Positions 1-7,678 of a stretch of DNA of 33,489 bases are shown one piece after another; position 1 is the first letter of the stretch, and every line of letters begins with the position of its first letter. The position numbers and the translations under genes are program-made. The notes under the pieces are model-generated. The model was given only the letters and a program-made list of their open reading frames with translations. It searched no databases and was not told where the DNA came from. This stretch comes from Bdellovibrionales bacterium (GTDB taxonomy: Bacteria; Bdellovibrionota; Bdellovibrionia; Bdellovibrionales; UBA1609): assembly GCA_022450595.1 (NCBI GenBank), contig JAKUPT010000030.1, forward strand, positions 1 through 33,489. The letters run 5' to 3'.

Positions 1-316
1 GGGAAGAGAGTTCGCCTTGGACCAATTCTCTTTTTATTTCTAGTCCCACAACAAAAAAGAATATAACCATAAGGCCGTCATTCACCCAGTGCTGAATGCT
101 ATGAGACACCTCTGTGGAGCCAAGCTTTACCCCAAGATCAAAATGAATAATGGCATTGTATAGGTTATATAAAGGCGAATTGGCTAAAATCATGGCAATT
201 ACAGCAACTAACAATAGAATAATACCACTGCTGGATTCCATTCTGAGGAAGTTTTCCATAGGAGAAAGAATTTTACGTACAGCTTTTATGGCTTTTGGAG
301 CTTTTTTCGCATTCAT
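1..316 (-). CDS. nhaA: Na+/H+ antiporter NhaA, N-terminal part (cut by window edge)
   Basis: Inner-membrane antiporter that exports Na+ in exchange for H+, for pH and sodium homeostasis. Only about 105 N-terminal residues lie in the window; the rest continues beyond base 1. Visible are a basic N-terminus, a first membrane segment (SGIILLLVAVIAMILANSPL), and the family signature HWVNDGLMVIFFFVVGLEIK followed by REL, which is characteristic of NhaA. The ATG at 314-316 is preceded on the reverse strand by AAAAGGA (325-331) at good spacing, which supports this start. No nearby gene on the same strand is close enough to suggest co-transcription; korB ends about 70 bases upstream. Identification rests on the signature and is firm; the state of the missing C-terminal part is unknown. 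Confidence 0.93.
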   Translation of the reverse strand, partial: MNAKKAPKAIKAVRKILSPMENFLRMESSSGIILLLVAVIAMILANSPLYNLYNAIIHFDLGVKLGSTEVSHSIQHWVNDGLMVIFFFVVGLEIKRELVQGELSS

Positions 317-361
317 ATTCAACGTCCTTTTACTAAAGATGTTAAATTAGAATATGACACA

Positions 362-382
362 CGAAATCATCAAGATGATTCG
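362..382 (-). other. Short hairpin just downstream of korB
   Basis: Inverted repeat starting 4 bases past the korB stop: arm CGAAATCATC, a 2-base loop (AA), then GATGATTCG, pairing with one bulged base. There is no U-rich run after it on the reverse strand, so it is at best a weak terminator or an mRNA 3'-end structure. Confidence 0.3.
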
Positions 383-385
383 AGT

Positions 386-1393
386 TTACCGATACTTGTT
401 AAGAACTTGAAAAAACTCCTCCTCTGAGATTCGAGCTGTTTTTTCATCCAATTGTGTTAATGGTTGGTCTGACAGGTTCATAAGTTTTTGCAAGTTTGGC
501 TTTTTTGAATCTAGGTAAAACAGCCCGGTCAAAATTTCACCCTTACTGCTGCTTTCTTGAAGGCTTTGAAGAGCCACTTCTCTGTTAGAGATGTCATGAT
601 TTTTTGAATCAATTTTTTTAAGAAGAAGCTTGGAACCATCAGCCATTTCTACCTCTTTGTATTCTCCTTCTTCATACTCGACTTTTATTTCTTCTTGGCT
701 GTGGATATAACCTAGCTCTTGAAGTTGAACCAAGTGCTCTTTGACGGACTTAAAGCTTTTTGTTGAACCCTCGTGATTTGCAAAAGTAATACAGGGTGAA
801 ATAACATCAATCACACTGGTTCCAGGATGTTGAAAGGCGGCCTCAAGCAAAGGCACTAACTGTTTTGCATCTCCAGAAAATGATCTAGCCACAAAACTGC
901 ATCCCAGTTGTAAGGCCATACTGCATAGATCTATGCTATCAAAAGGATTTACTTCACCAGACTTTTGAGTGCTTCCTTCATCTGCGGTTGCAGAAAACTG
1001 TCCTTTAGTGAGGCCGTAAACCCCGTTATTTTCAATAATGTAGACCATGGGAATATTTCTACGGATCAAGTGTGCAAATCCACCAAGTCCAATACTGGCT
1101 GTGTCACCATCCCCAGATATCCCAAGGGTTGTGAGCTCTGGGTTGACGAGCTTTGCTCCTGTGGCTGTTGGAGCCATACGACCATGAATAGAGTTAAACC
1201 CATGGGAAAGACTTAAAAAATAGGCCGGTGTTTTTGATGAACATCCAATGCCGGACATTTTTGCCACTTTGAAGGGGTTCACCTTGGATTTGAACAAGGA
1301 AGTGATTATGTGATTGGTCACACTGTCATGTCCACAGCCTGTGCAAAGAGTGGACTTTAAACCTTGGTAGTCTTTTTTGCTGAACTCTCTCAT
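386..1393 (-). CDS. korB: 2-oxoacid:acceptor oxidoreductase, beta subunit (probable 2-oxoglutarate type)
   Basis: Thiamine-diphosphate subunit of a CoA-dependent 2-oxoacid oxidoreductase, which decarboxylates a 2-oxoacid (probably 2-oxoglutarate) to the acyl-CoA and passes electrons to ferredoxin or a similar acceptor. The 335-residue length fits the family. Visible are the N-terminal CTGCGH motif (Cys17, Cys20), the SGIGCSSKTPAYF segment, HGRMAPTATGAKL, and the ThDP/Mg motif GDGDTASIG followed about 25 residues later by ENNGVYGLTKGQ. It overlaps korA by four bases (ATGA), so the two are translationally coupled. No separate ferredoxin (delta) subunit is present in this window. Choosing 2-oxoglutarate over pyruvate is inference from similarity of the two-subunit architecture, not proven by a diagnostic residue. 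Confidence 0.9.
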   Translation of the reverse strand: MREFSKKDYQGLKSTLCTGCGHDSVTNHIITSLFKSKVNPFKVAKMSGIGCSSKTPAYFLSLSHGFNSIHGRMAPTATGAKLVNPELTTLGISGDGDTASIGLGGFAHLIRRNIPMVYIIENNGVYGLTKGQFSATADEGSTQKSGEVNPFDSIDLCSMALQLGCSFVARSFSGDAKQLVPLLEAAFQHPGTSVIDVISPCITFANHEGSTKSFKSVKEHLVQLQELGYIHSQEEIKVEYEEGEYKEVEMADGSKLLLKKIDSKNHDISNREVALQSLQESSSKGEILTGLFYLDSKKPNLQKLMNLSDQPLTQLDEKTARISEEEFFQVLNKYR

Positions 1394-3171
1394 GAGGAAA
1401 TCTCCTTATTAAGAGATTGTAAAATAAAGTCGGCAGTCATGGGAAGGCCATCATACTGACAAACAGAAACAAGTTTTGTATTTGTTTCCCATTCTTTTTT
1501 AATAATTTCTAAAAGCTGGCCATCTCGATTTTGTTCAACTACATAGATTAATTTTTTTGATTTTATAAAATCAAGCACTTCATCACTTAAGGGAAGTGCC
1601 CGCACTCTCATGTAACTTATATCTAAGTTGCAAATGCTTTCTGTTAAAGCTTCATGAGTTGAGCCAAATGATAATATTCCCAACTCAGATTGAGAGTCTT
1701 TGTGAAGTACTGGCTTGGGCACTAAAGCTTTTGCGGTTTGATGTTTTTTATCTAAGCGGTCCATTAAGGCTTTATAAACTTCTGGGCTTTCAGTGTAATT
1801 TGATTTTTCATCATGACCTGTACCACGTGTAAAATAGGCCGCCTTTTCGTGTTCCGTTCCAGGCAATGTTCTATAGCCAATTCCATCACCATCAATATCT
1901 TTATAGCGAGCAAAACTTTGCACTTTTTCAAGCTCTTCGGCGTCTAAAACTTTGCCTCTATCAAAAGCTGTTTTAGGATACTCAAACTCTTCAGATTGAT
2001 GAAGGTTCATTCCTAGATCTAAATCACTCAAGCCAATGACTAAGGTTTGCAATCGTTCGGCTAAGTCTAAACTCATTTGTGAAAACTCAAAACACTCTTT
2101 GATGTTTCCAGGCATTAAAACCACATGTTTTGTGTCTCCGTGGGACAAGTGATAAGCAGCTAAAAGGTCGGCCTGCGATGTTCTGGTTGGCAGTCCGGTT
2201 GAAGGGCCCACTCTTTGTACGTTCCAAATTACCGCCGGGATCTCCGCAAAATAAGAAAGTCCCGCAGCCTCTGCCATCAGAGAAAGTCCAGGGCCTGAGG
2301 TGCAAGTAAAAGATCTTGCTCCTGCCCAACCGGCACCAATCACCATTGAGATGGCAGACAGTTCATCTTCTGCTTGTACAATGGCAAAATGATTTTTGTT
2401 CTCTTTTATACGATATTTTTCACAAAAGCTTTGAAAACTCTCAGCTACAGAACTTGAAGGCGTGATTGGGTACCATGACATAAAGCCCGCACCCCCCATT
2501 AAAAAGCCAAGGGCTGCGGCGGTGTTGCCATCCATCAATAGCTTTGAGCTTGTCTGTTGTGTAGCTTTCACTTTGATTGGAAAATCAATCTCAGAGAGCT
2601 TATTCTGAGCGTATTCAATGCCAGCTTCAATAGCCTTTTGATTGATTGAAATCACTTTTGGCTTGTCTTCAAAAAAATCTTCAATGACTTTATTTAAAAT
2701 AGATTTGTCTAAATTTAACAGCTCAGCAAGAACTCCCACGTAAGCCATATTCACGAGTAATTTTTTAAGTTTTACAGAGTCGGTCACACCCTTGATAATT
2801 TCTTTAAAGGGGATGGGGATGGACAAAATATCATCTCGCAATAGCTCAGGATTTACTTTTAAATCTGAGTTATAAATAAAAACCCCACTTGGTTTTAAAG
2901 AGTTTTGATCTTTTAATAAAGTGTCGGGATTCATTGCCACAACAATGTCATTTTGTGCTTTTCGTGCCGTATACCCCTCAGGATGCACTCGAATCGTGAA
3001 CCAAGTTGGAAGCCCTTGAATGTTAGAGGGGAAAAGGTTTTTTCCACCCACAGGTAGACCCATACGAAACAGCGTTTTAACTAAAATACTATTAGAAGAT
3101 TGAGAGCCGCTTCCATTTATTGTTGCCACATTGAGTACAAAATCATTTTCTTTAAACATACATCCAACCAT
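1390..3171 (-). CDS. korA: 2-oxoacid:acceptor oxidoreductase, fused gamma-alpha subunit
   Basis: Partner of the beta subunit encoded immediately downstream. The 593-residue protein joins a gamma-type domain (about residues 1-190, with the early GSGSQSSNSILVKTLFRMGL motif and NDIVVAMNPDTL) to the alpha pyrimidine-binding domain, which begins near GNTAAALGFLMGGAGFMSWY and carries the YPITPSSSVAE motif, QAEDELSAISMVIGAGWAGA and TSGPGLSLMAEA. This gamma-alpha fusion is common in two-subunit 2-oxoglutarate:ferredoxin oxidoreductases. A second in-frame ATG at 3157-3159 (MFKEND) follows a GGTTGGA sequence and may be the real start, shortening the protein by four residues. The ATGA overlap with korB indicates one operon. 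Function in reductive or oxidative TCA metabolism fits the aconitase gene elsewhere in the window. Confidence 0.9.
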   Translation of the reverse strand: MVGCMFKENDFVLNVATINGSGSQSSNSILVKTLFRMGLPVGGKNLFPSNIQGLPTWFTIRVHPEGYTARKAQNDIVVAMNPDTLLKDQNSLKPSGVFIYNSDLKVNPELLRDDILSIPIPFKEIIKGVTDSVKLKKLLVNMAYVGVLAELLNLDKSILNKVIEDFFEDKPKVISINQKAIEAGIEYAQNKLSEIDFPIKVKATQQTSSKLLMDGNTAAALGFLMGGAGFMSWYPITPSSSVAESFQSFCEKYRIKENKNHFAIVQAEDELSAISMVIGAGWAGARSFTCTSGPGLSLMAEAAGLSYFAEIPAVIWNVQRVGPSTGLPTRTSQADLLAAYHLSHGDTKHVVLMPGNIKECFEFSQMSLDLAERLQTLVIGLSDLDLGMNLHQSEEFEYPKTAFDRGKVLDAEELEKVQSFARYKDIDGDGIGYRTLPGTEHEKAAYFTRGTGHDEKSNYTESPEVYKALMDRLDKKHQTAKALVPKPVLHKDSQSELGILSFGSTHEALTESICNLDISYMRVRALPLSDEVLDFIKSKKLIYVVEQNRDGQLLEIIKKEWETNTKLVSVCQYDGLPMTADFILQSLNKEISS

Positions 3172-3277
3172 GAATTAAATCTTAAGCCTATACATAGTAC
3201 ATTCAGCCAAATTACCCAATATTTTTTTGGTGGATATGGACAAATCCTACGCATTCATCTGATGATTGAGCGAAAGT

Positions 3278-4024
3278 CTAATTAGAGGAACTCTCATCTT
3301 GTTTCATCAGTGGTGGGTAGGCATTGGGATTGATTGATTCCACCCATGCCCTGTAGTTTTTATCTACCACATCTATGGGAGCAGGGGGTTGGATAGGACC
3401 TATGTGAATGGTTAGATTTCCAGGCCGCGGTAGGCTTCCTTTAGGCATAAGTTCCGCGTTGCCTTCTAGATATAAGAATAAAATAGGGGTGTTGGTTTTT
3501 TCACTAAAAATACTCACACCACGTTTAAAGCGTTGAATGTATCCATCTTTTGATCTTGAGCCTTCTGGAAATAGAATCATCCATATACGGTCTAGGTCAG
3601 AAAGCAAAGAAGTGCATAGTTTGACGGCCTCACCTGTTCTATCTTTGCGGTCAATGGGGACTGCTCCTAAGCAGTGCTTAGAAAAAAAGGTAAAAAGTGG
3701 GTTTTTAAACCAATAGTCTTTGGCCGCTGCAATATATAAATCTTTCCAGTACTGAAACGGAATAGAGGCCGCAATACTCACAGCATCTAAGTGGCTAGCA
3801 TGGTTAGAAATTACTAAGAGTTTTGGATAGTTTTTATAGATTTCATGAAAATCACCAACCACTTTCAGTTTGATATAAAATTTGAAGGTTAATTTTAAAT
3901 AAATGGCCCAAAGCACTCTAAAGATAAAACTCGTAAAATCAAACTGACGTGTGAAAAGCGGCAAATGCTTTAAGTGAGAAGGCAGATCTACCCATTGATC
4001 ATTTTCATAGTCCCATTTACGCAT
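3278..4024 (-). CDS. 1-acyl-glycerol-3-phosphate acyltransferase-like protein (PlsC family)
   Basis: Membrane-associated acyltransferase of 248 residues, expected to acylate lysophosphatidic acid to phosphatidic acid, although related family members act on other lipids. The catalytic HX4D block NHASHLD and the substrate-binding block FPEGSRSKDG are both present in the usual order, with a hydrophobic N-terminal stretch (FTSFIFRVLWAIYLKLTFKF). Its start overlaps the end of the upstream cytidylyltransferase gene by eight bases, so the two are coupled. The pair would make CDP-diacylglycerol in two successive steps. I avoid the symbol plsC because bacteria often carry several paralogues and this one may not be the main enzyme. 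Confidence 0.87.
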   Translation of the reverse strand: MRKWDYENDQWVDLPSHLKHLPLFTRQFDFTSFIFRVLWAIYLKLTFKFYIKLKVVGDFHEIYKNYPKLLVISNHASHLDAVSIAASIPFQYWKDLYIAAAKDYWFKNPLFTFFSKHCLGAVPIDRKDRTGEAVKLCTSLLSDLDRIWMILFPEGSRSKDGYIQRFKRGVSIFSEKTNTPILFLYLEGNAELMPKGSLPRPGNLTIHIGPIQPPAPIDVVDKNYRAWVESINPNAYPPLMKQDESSSN

Positions 4025-4943
4025 TCATGATCCTTTCCATAAAAATATAAAGGTAATAAAACACAGGGCCTACAAAAATCAATTTATCCATTCGGTCAAT
4101 AATATCACCACGACCAATAATAAAAACTCCCGTAGCCTTAATACCAAGGTCTCTACGAATAGTAGATAATAATAAAGCTCCTAATTGCCCTGCAAAGGTT
4201 ACAACCAGCCCAGACATAATCCAATAGGGCTCAGTTCTAACGGGGAGTAAATGCCTGATGGCCCAAGCAAATAACAAAGACATCACTGTGGCCGCCAATA
4301 TTCCCTCAAGGCTAAACCGGCTAGTGACATTTTGAAAAAGTTTATTTTTTCCAAAAAAGCGTGAAACACCCAAGCAGGTGTTTTCAGATATTTCGGATAG
4401 GATATATATATACAAAACAATAAAGGGGCCTTTTTCAAACTCAAAGATGCGACCAAGATGCATAAAGGACCAACCAAAGAAGATAAAAGCCATTAAGCTT
4501 AAAGCCATGTACTGAACCATGTGTTTTGAAGAGTTGCGAAGCAGTGGAATCAGAGATATGGTCCCTAAAAAAATCATTGGCGAAATATTAAATAGTGTTT
4601 CACTGCCGGTGTGAATGGCCCACCCAAGAAAACCAATAAATAAATAGCAGGTTACAACAAACCAACTACGATGATACATGCCAATCATTTGAAAGAACTT
4701 TTTACTGGCATAAATACCGACAAGGCATAAGCAAATAAGTGGTGCAGGCCACTTAATACCAAAGGCAATAAGTAAAAGTGGGCCCACAAATAGCCAGCTT
4801 TTTAAACTGGCCCAAGCAGCCAAGGTGTGTTTGTTTTTATTGCGAAATGAGAACAGAAAAATACAAATTAAAAAAATAAATGCTAAAACAAGCGCCGATG
4901 TCTCTAAGTACATGGGGTCTTGCCAAAGGGCCTTGTTTCTCAT
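4017..4943 (-). CDS. Phosphatidate cytidylyltransferase family protein (CDP-diglyceride synthase)
   Basis: Polytopic inner-membrane protein of 308 residues, with eight or so hydrophobic segments. Expected reaction: phosphatidic acid + CTP to CDP-diacylglycerol + diphosphate. The C-terminal part shows the family signature in a variant form: STIRRDLGIKATG, then FIIGRGDIIDRMDKLIFVGP, matching the CdsA consensus of R-D-x-G-x-K followed by G-x-GGxxDRxDS. The GR-GD-DRMD version places it nearer the YnbB-type CdsA-like branch. A ribosome-binding GGAG is formed by the last codons and stop of the upstream regulator gene, one base away, and the downstream acyltransferase overlaps by eight bases. The whole is a three-gene unit. 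Confidence 0.85.
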   Translation of the reverse strand: MRNKALWQDPMYLETSALVLAFIFLICIFLFSFRNKNKHTLAAWASLKSWLFVGPLLLIAFGIKWPAPLICLCLVGIYASKKFFQMIGMYHRSWFVVTCYLFIGFLGWAIHTGSETLFNISPMIFLGTISLIPLLRNSSKHMVQYMALSLMAFIFFGWSFMHLGRIFEFEKGPFIVLYIYILSEISENTCLGVSRFFGKNKLFQNVTSRFSLEGILAATVMSLLFAWAIRHLLPVRTEPYWIMSGLVVTFAGQLGALLLSTIRRDLGIKATGVFIIGRGDIIDRMDKLIFVGPVFYYLYIFMERIMNA

Positions 4944-4944
4944 T

Positions 4945-6276
4945 TTAACTCCATTCTAGGCTGTAAGCTTTAATCTTTTTATATAAGTTTGAACGGGATA
5001 TTCTAAGCTGTTTTGCCGCCTCGTCAATATCCCTGTTTTTATCTAAGATTTTTTGAATAATTAAAGCTTCATACTCTTTGACTAGAGTCTCTAAACCCCT
5101 TGATAAATCAGTGGTTTCAAGGGGTGCTTCGTCTTGACTGTAGGTCAATAGGGATTTTACATCTGTGTCACGAATGATGGGTAGCGGTGATGTTAGGCTT
5201 AATTGCTCACAAACGCGTTTTAATTCTCTAATGTTTCCTGGCCAGCTGTATTGGCTCATTAACTGTTTTGCTTCTTCAGAAAGAGTTTTAGCGCGTGAAG
5301 CATTTTGTTTTAAAAAATGTTGCGCTAACGTTTGAATGTCTTCACGGCGTTCTTTTAAAGAGGGAAGGTTCAGCTTTACTCCGTTAATTCGCCATAAAAG
5401 GTCCTCACGGAACTCTTTGTTTTGAACCATCTCCTCTAGGTTTTTATTTGTGGCAAGAACAGTTCTTACTTTTACATGATTGACTTTGTGATCGCCAAGT
5501 TTTTTGACCTCGCCACTCTCTAAAAAACGCAAAAGCTTCACTTGCATGTTTAAACTCAAAGCTTCCACTTCGTCTAAAAATAAGTCTCCACCATGAGCTG
5601 CTTCTATAAGTCCCACTCTGTTGCTGTCAGCCCCGGTAAAGGCCCCTTTTACATAGCCAAACAGTTCTGCTTCAAAAAGATTTTCAGGAATAGCTGCAAT
5701 ATTCACTACAATCATAGGGCGGCCTTCGCCCTCTTGTTGGTGCAAAAGAGTAGCAACCACTTCTTTGCCTGTGCCTGAGGCGCCTTCAATTAGTATGGGG
5801 CCCGGTTCAGATTTTAATTGAGCAATTTGTTTTAGTAAATTGGTCCAGCTCTTTGATGTGCCGATAAAGTTTTGATCTCTATTTCTGGGATGAGAGTTTT
5901 TTAATAGCTGCAGCTGTGAGTGAAGTTTATGGAATGTGTTTGTCACCTCATTGGGGTTTAACGGTTTTGCTAAAAACCGAGAGGCGCCATGCTCTAGAGA
6001 GGCCTCCATCACTTCCCGGTTAATATGACCTGACATTGCGATGATTTCAATTTGTGAATTGTGGTTGATCAAATTTTGCATCACCTCAAGGCCATCAAAT
6101 TCGTTGTTTTTGCCGGAAAGGTTTAGGTCCACCAAGGCCACATGATAGAGATTTTCAGGATTAACTTCTGGTGCCGAATTGGCAACTTCTATATCCCATT
6201 GGTCATTTAAAAGCTCATAAAGAGCATCTGAGACCAAATTATCATCTTCTACTATTAAAAGCTTAAAATTTTTCAT
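4945..6276 (-). CDS. Sigma-54-dependent response regulator (NtrC family)
   Basis: Transcription activator with all three NtrC modules in 443 residues. The receiver domain (1-120) has acidic residues Asp11/Asp12, phospho-acceptor Asp50 in LVDLNL, and Lys in AKPL. The AAA+ domain has Walker A GASGTGKE (about 165-172), an intact GAFTGA sigma-54 contact loop (211-216) and Walker B DLFLDE (231-236). The C-terminal Fis-type helix-turn-helix is RDIDEAAKQLRISRSNLYKK. I start at the ATG at 6274-6276 because the receiver fold begins there (MKNFKLLIVEDD); an open extension to 6411 adds 45 residues unlike any known domain and overlaps serA. No cognate kinase is adjacent. It is immediately followed (1-base gap) by cdsA-like and plsC-like genes, an unusual partnership. 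Confidence 0.9.
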   Translation of the reverse strand: MKNFKLLIVEDDNLVSDALYELLNDQWDIEVANSAPEVNPENLYHVALVDLNLSGKNNEFDGLEVMQNLINHNSQIEIIAMSGHINREVMEASLEHGASRFLAKPLNPNEVTNTFHKLHSQLQLLKNSHPRNRDQNFIGTSKSWTNLLKQIAQLKSEPGPILIEGASGTGKEVVATLLHQQEGEGRPMIVVNIAAIPENLFEAELFGYVKGAFTGADSNRVGLIEAAHGGDLFLDEVEALSLNMQVKLLRFLESGEVKKLGDHKVNHVKVRTVLATNKNLEEMVQNKEFREDLLWRINGVKLNLPSLKERREDIQTLAQHFLKQNASRAKTLSEEAKQLMSQYSWPGNIRELKRVCEQLSLTSPLPIIRDTDVKSLLTYSQDEAPLETTDLSRGLETLVKEYEALIIQKILDKNRDIDEAAKQLRISRSNLYKKIKAYSLEWS

Positions 6277-6319
6277 AAATAAAGAATCCCATTCCCAATT
6301 TCTGGTGATTGATTTATGA

Positions 6320-6347
6320 TTGCCCTCTGCTAAACTTTTTTTATATT
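6320..6347 (+). promoter_or_regulatory. Putative sigma-70-type promoter of serA
   Basis: TTGCCC (6320-6325) and TATATT (6342-6347) are separated by 16 bases, and the -10 lies about 44 bases before the serA ATG. A TAAGGA ribosome-binding site follows near 6379-6384. It falls in the divergent region shared with the reverse-strand regulator gene. Assigned by eye only. Confidence 0.4.
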
Positions 6348-6390
6348 GTGATTTGTATTTACTCAAAAGTAAAGAACCTAAGGAATTGCT

Positions 6391-7614
6391 ATGAGCGCTC
6401 ATATTGATCAAAGCCCAAAAAACATACTTTTACTTGAAGGCATTCATTCTATTGCTAAAGAACAATTAGATAGAGCCGGATTTAACGTCGATCTTATTTC
6501 CCATGCTTTAGCTGAAGATGAATTGATTGAAAAGATCAAAGATTATGATGTGGTTGGTATTCGCTCCAAAACACAAATTACTGAAAAAGTAGTAAAATCT
6601 TATCCGCAGTTAAGTGCAATAGGTTGTTTTTGTATTGGAACAAATCAAGTTGATTTAAAATCTACAAATCTTTACGGCGTACCTGTATTTAACGCCCCTT
6701 ACAGTAACACTCGTAGTGTCGCCGAGCTTGTGATCGCTGAGTGCGTGGCTCTGGCAAGAAAACTTGGAGACATCAACACCAATGCCCACAAAGGTGTATG
6801 GCAAAAGTCGGCTAAAGGCTCTTTTGAGATTCGCGGTAAAACTTTAGGAATTGTGGGCTATGGTCATATCGGCTCACAAGTAAGTGTCTTGGCCGAGAGC
6901 ATGGGTATGAATGTGATTTATTATGACATTATAAAAAAACTACCTCTTGGTAACGCCACGCCAATGAACTCTTTTGAAGAGCTTTTAAGGGCTTCTGACT
7001 TTGTAACCTTTCATGTGCCAGCCACCAATGAAACCAAAGATATGGTAGGTAAAACTCAATTAGATATGATGAAAAAGGACAGCTACTTAATCAACGCCAG
7101 CAGAGGTAGCGTGGTAGTTATTGAAGACTTAGCTCAAGCTTTAAAGTCTGAACACATTGCAGGGGCTGCCATTGATGTGTTTCCTAAAGAGCCAAAAAGC
7201 AATCAAGAGACTTTTCACAGTGAACTTCAAGAACTTAGCAATGTCATTCTTACTCCTCACATTGGTGGAAGCACGGAAGAAGCTCAACGTGCCATTGGTG
7301 AAGAAGTGGCCGAAAGCTTTATTCGCTTTATTCAAGTGGGATCTACTTCTGGTGCCGTGAACTTTCCAAATGTGGAGCTTCCAAGAAACGACAGTGCTAG
7401 ACGAATTATTAATGTGCACAAAAACGTCCCAGGTGTGTTAAGCCAAATTAACGGCATTGTTTCAAAAGTCGGGGCTAACATCGAAGGTCAGTACCTAAGT
7501 ACAGATCAAAATATTGGTTACCTAGTTATGGATATCAAAGGTGCTACAGCCAATGAAGTGGCCAGCCAAGTGGGTGCACTGGATTCATCTATTAAAACCA
7601 GAATGGTTTACTAA
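6391..7614 (+). CDS. serA: D-3-phosphoglycerate dehydrogenase (ACT-domain type)
   Basis: First enzyme of serine synthesis: oxidises 3-phosphoglycerate to 3-phosphohydroxypyruvate with NAD+. The 407 residues match the E. coli-type enzyme with one ACT domain. Visible are the N-terminal substrate domain with GIRSKTQIT, the NAD-binding GIVGYGHIGSQV fingerprint followed by an acidic residue (YYDI), the catalytic Arg in INASRGSVV, Glu in DVFPKEP, and the catalytic His in TPHIGGSTEEAQ. A C-terminal ACT regulatory domain begins near RIINVHKNVPGVLSQING, so serine feedback is likely. The ATG is preceded by TAAGGA. It stands alone between the divergent sigma-54 regulator and a secreted protein. E. coli SerA also reduces 2-oxoglutarate to D-2-hydroxyglutarate, relevant to the broken dehydrogenase at 9016-10392. 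Confidence 0.95.
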   Translation: MSAHIDQSPKNILLLEGIHSIAKEQLDRAGFNVDLISHALAEDELIEKIKDYDVVGIRSKTQITEKVVKSYPQLSAIGCFCIGTNQVDLKSTNLYGVPVFNAPYSNTRSVAELVIAECVALARKLGDINTNAHKGVWQKSAKGSFEIRGKTLGIVGYGHIGSQVSVLAESMGMNVIYYDIIKKLPLGNATPMNSFEELLRASDFVTFHVPATNETKDMVGKTQLDMMKKDSYLINASRGSVVVIEDLAQALKSEHIAGAAIDVFPKEPKSNQETFHSELQELSNVILTPHIGGSTEEAQRAIGEEVAESFIRFIQVGSTSGAVNFPNVELPRNDSARRIINVHKNVPGVLSQINGIVSKVGANIEGQYLSTDQNIGYLVMDIKGATANEVASQVGALDSSIKTRMVY

Positions 7615-7678
7615 TACATTGGTCGCGTGCCAAATTGATTTAATAGATATAAAGTCTATTTTTATATAAAATAAAAGT

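Noticed and set aside
2087-2329. Reverse-strand 80-codon frame inside korA
   Set aside because: Out-of-frame shadow of a well-conserved oxidoreductase gene; no ribosome-binding site.
6277-6390. Sigma-54 -24/-12 promoter next to the sigma-54 activator
   Set aside because: No TGGCAC-N5-TTGC-like element on either strand in this gap; a sigma-70-like promoter for serA fits better.
6277-6411. 45-residue N-terminal extension of the sigma-54 regulator
   Set aside because: The receiver domain starts at MKNFKLLIVEDD; the extension matches no domain and would overlap the serA start and its promoter.
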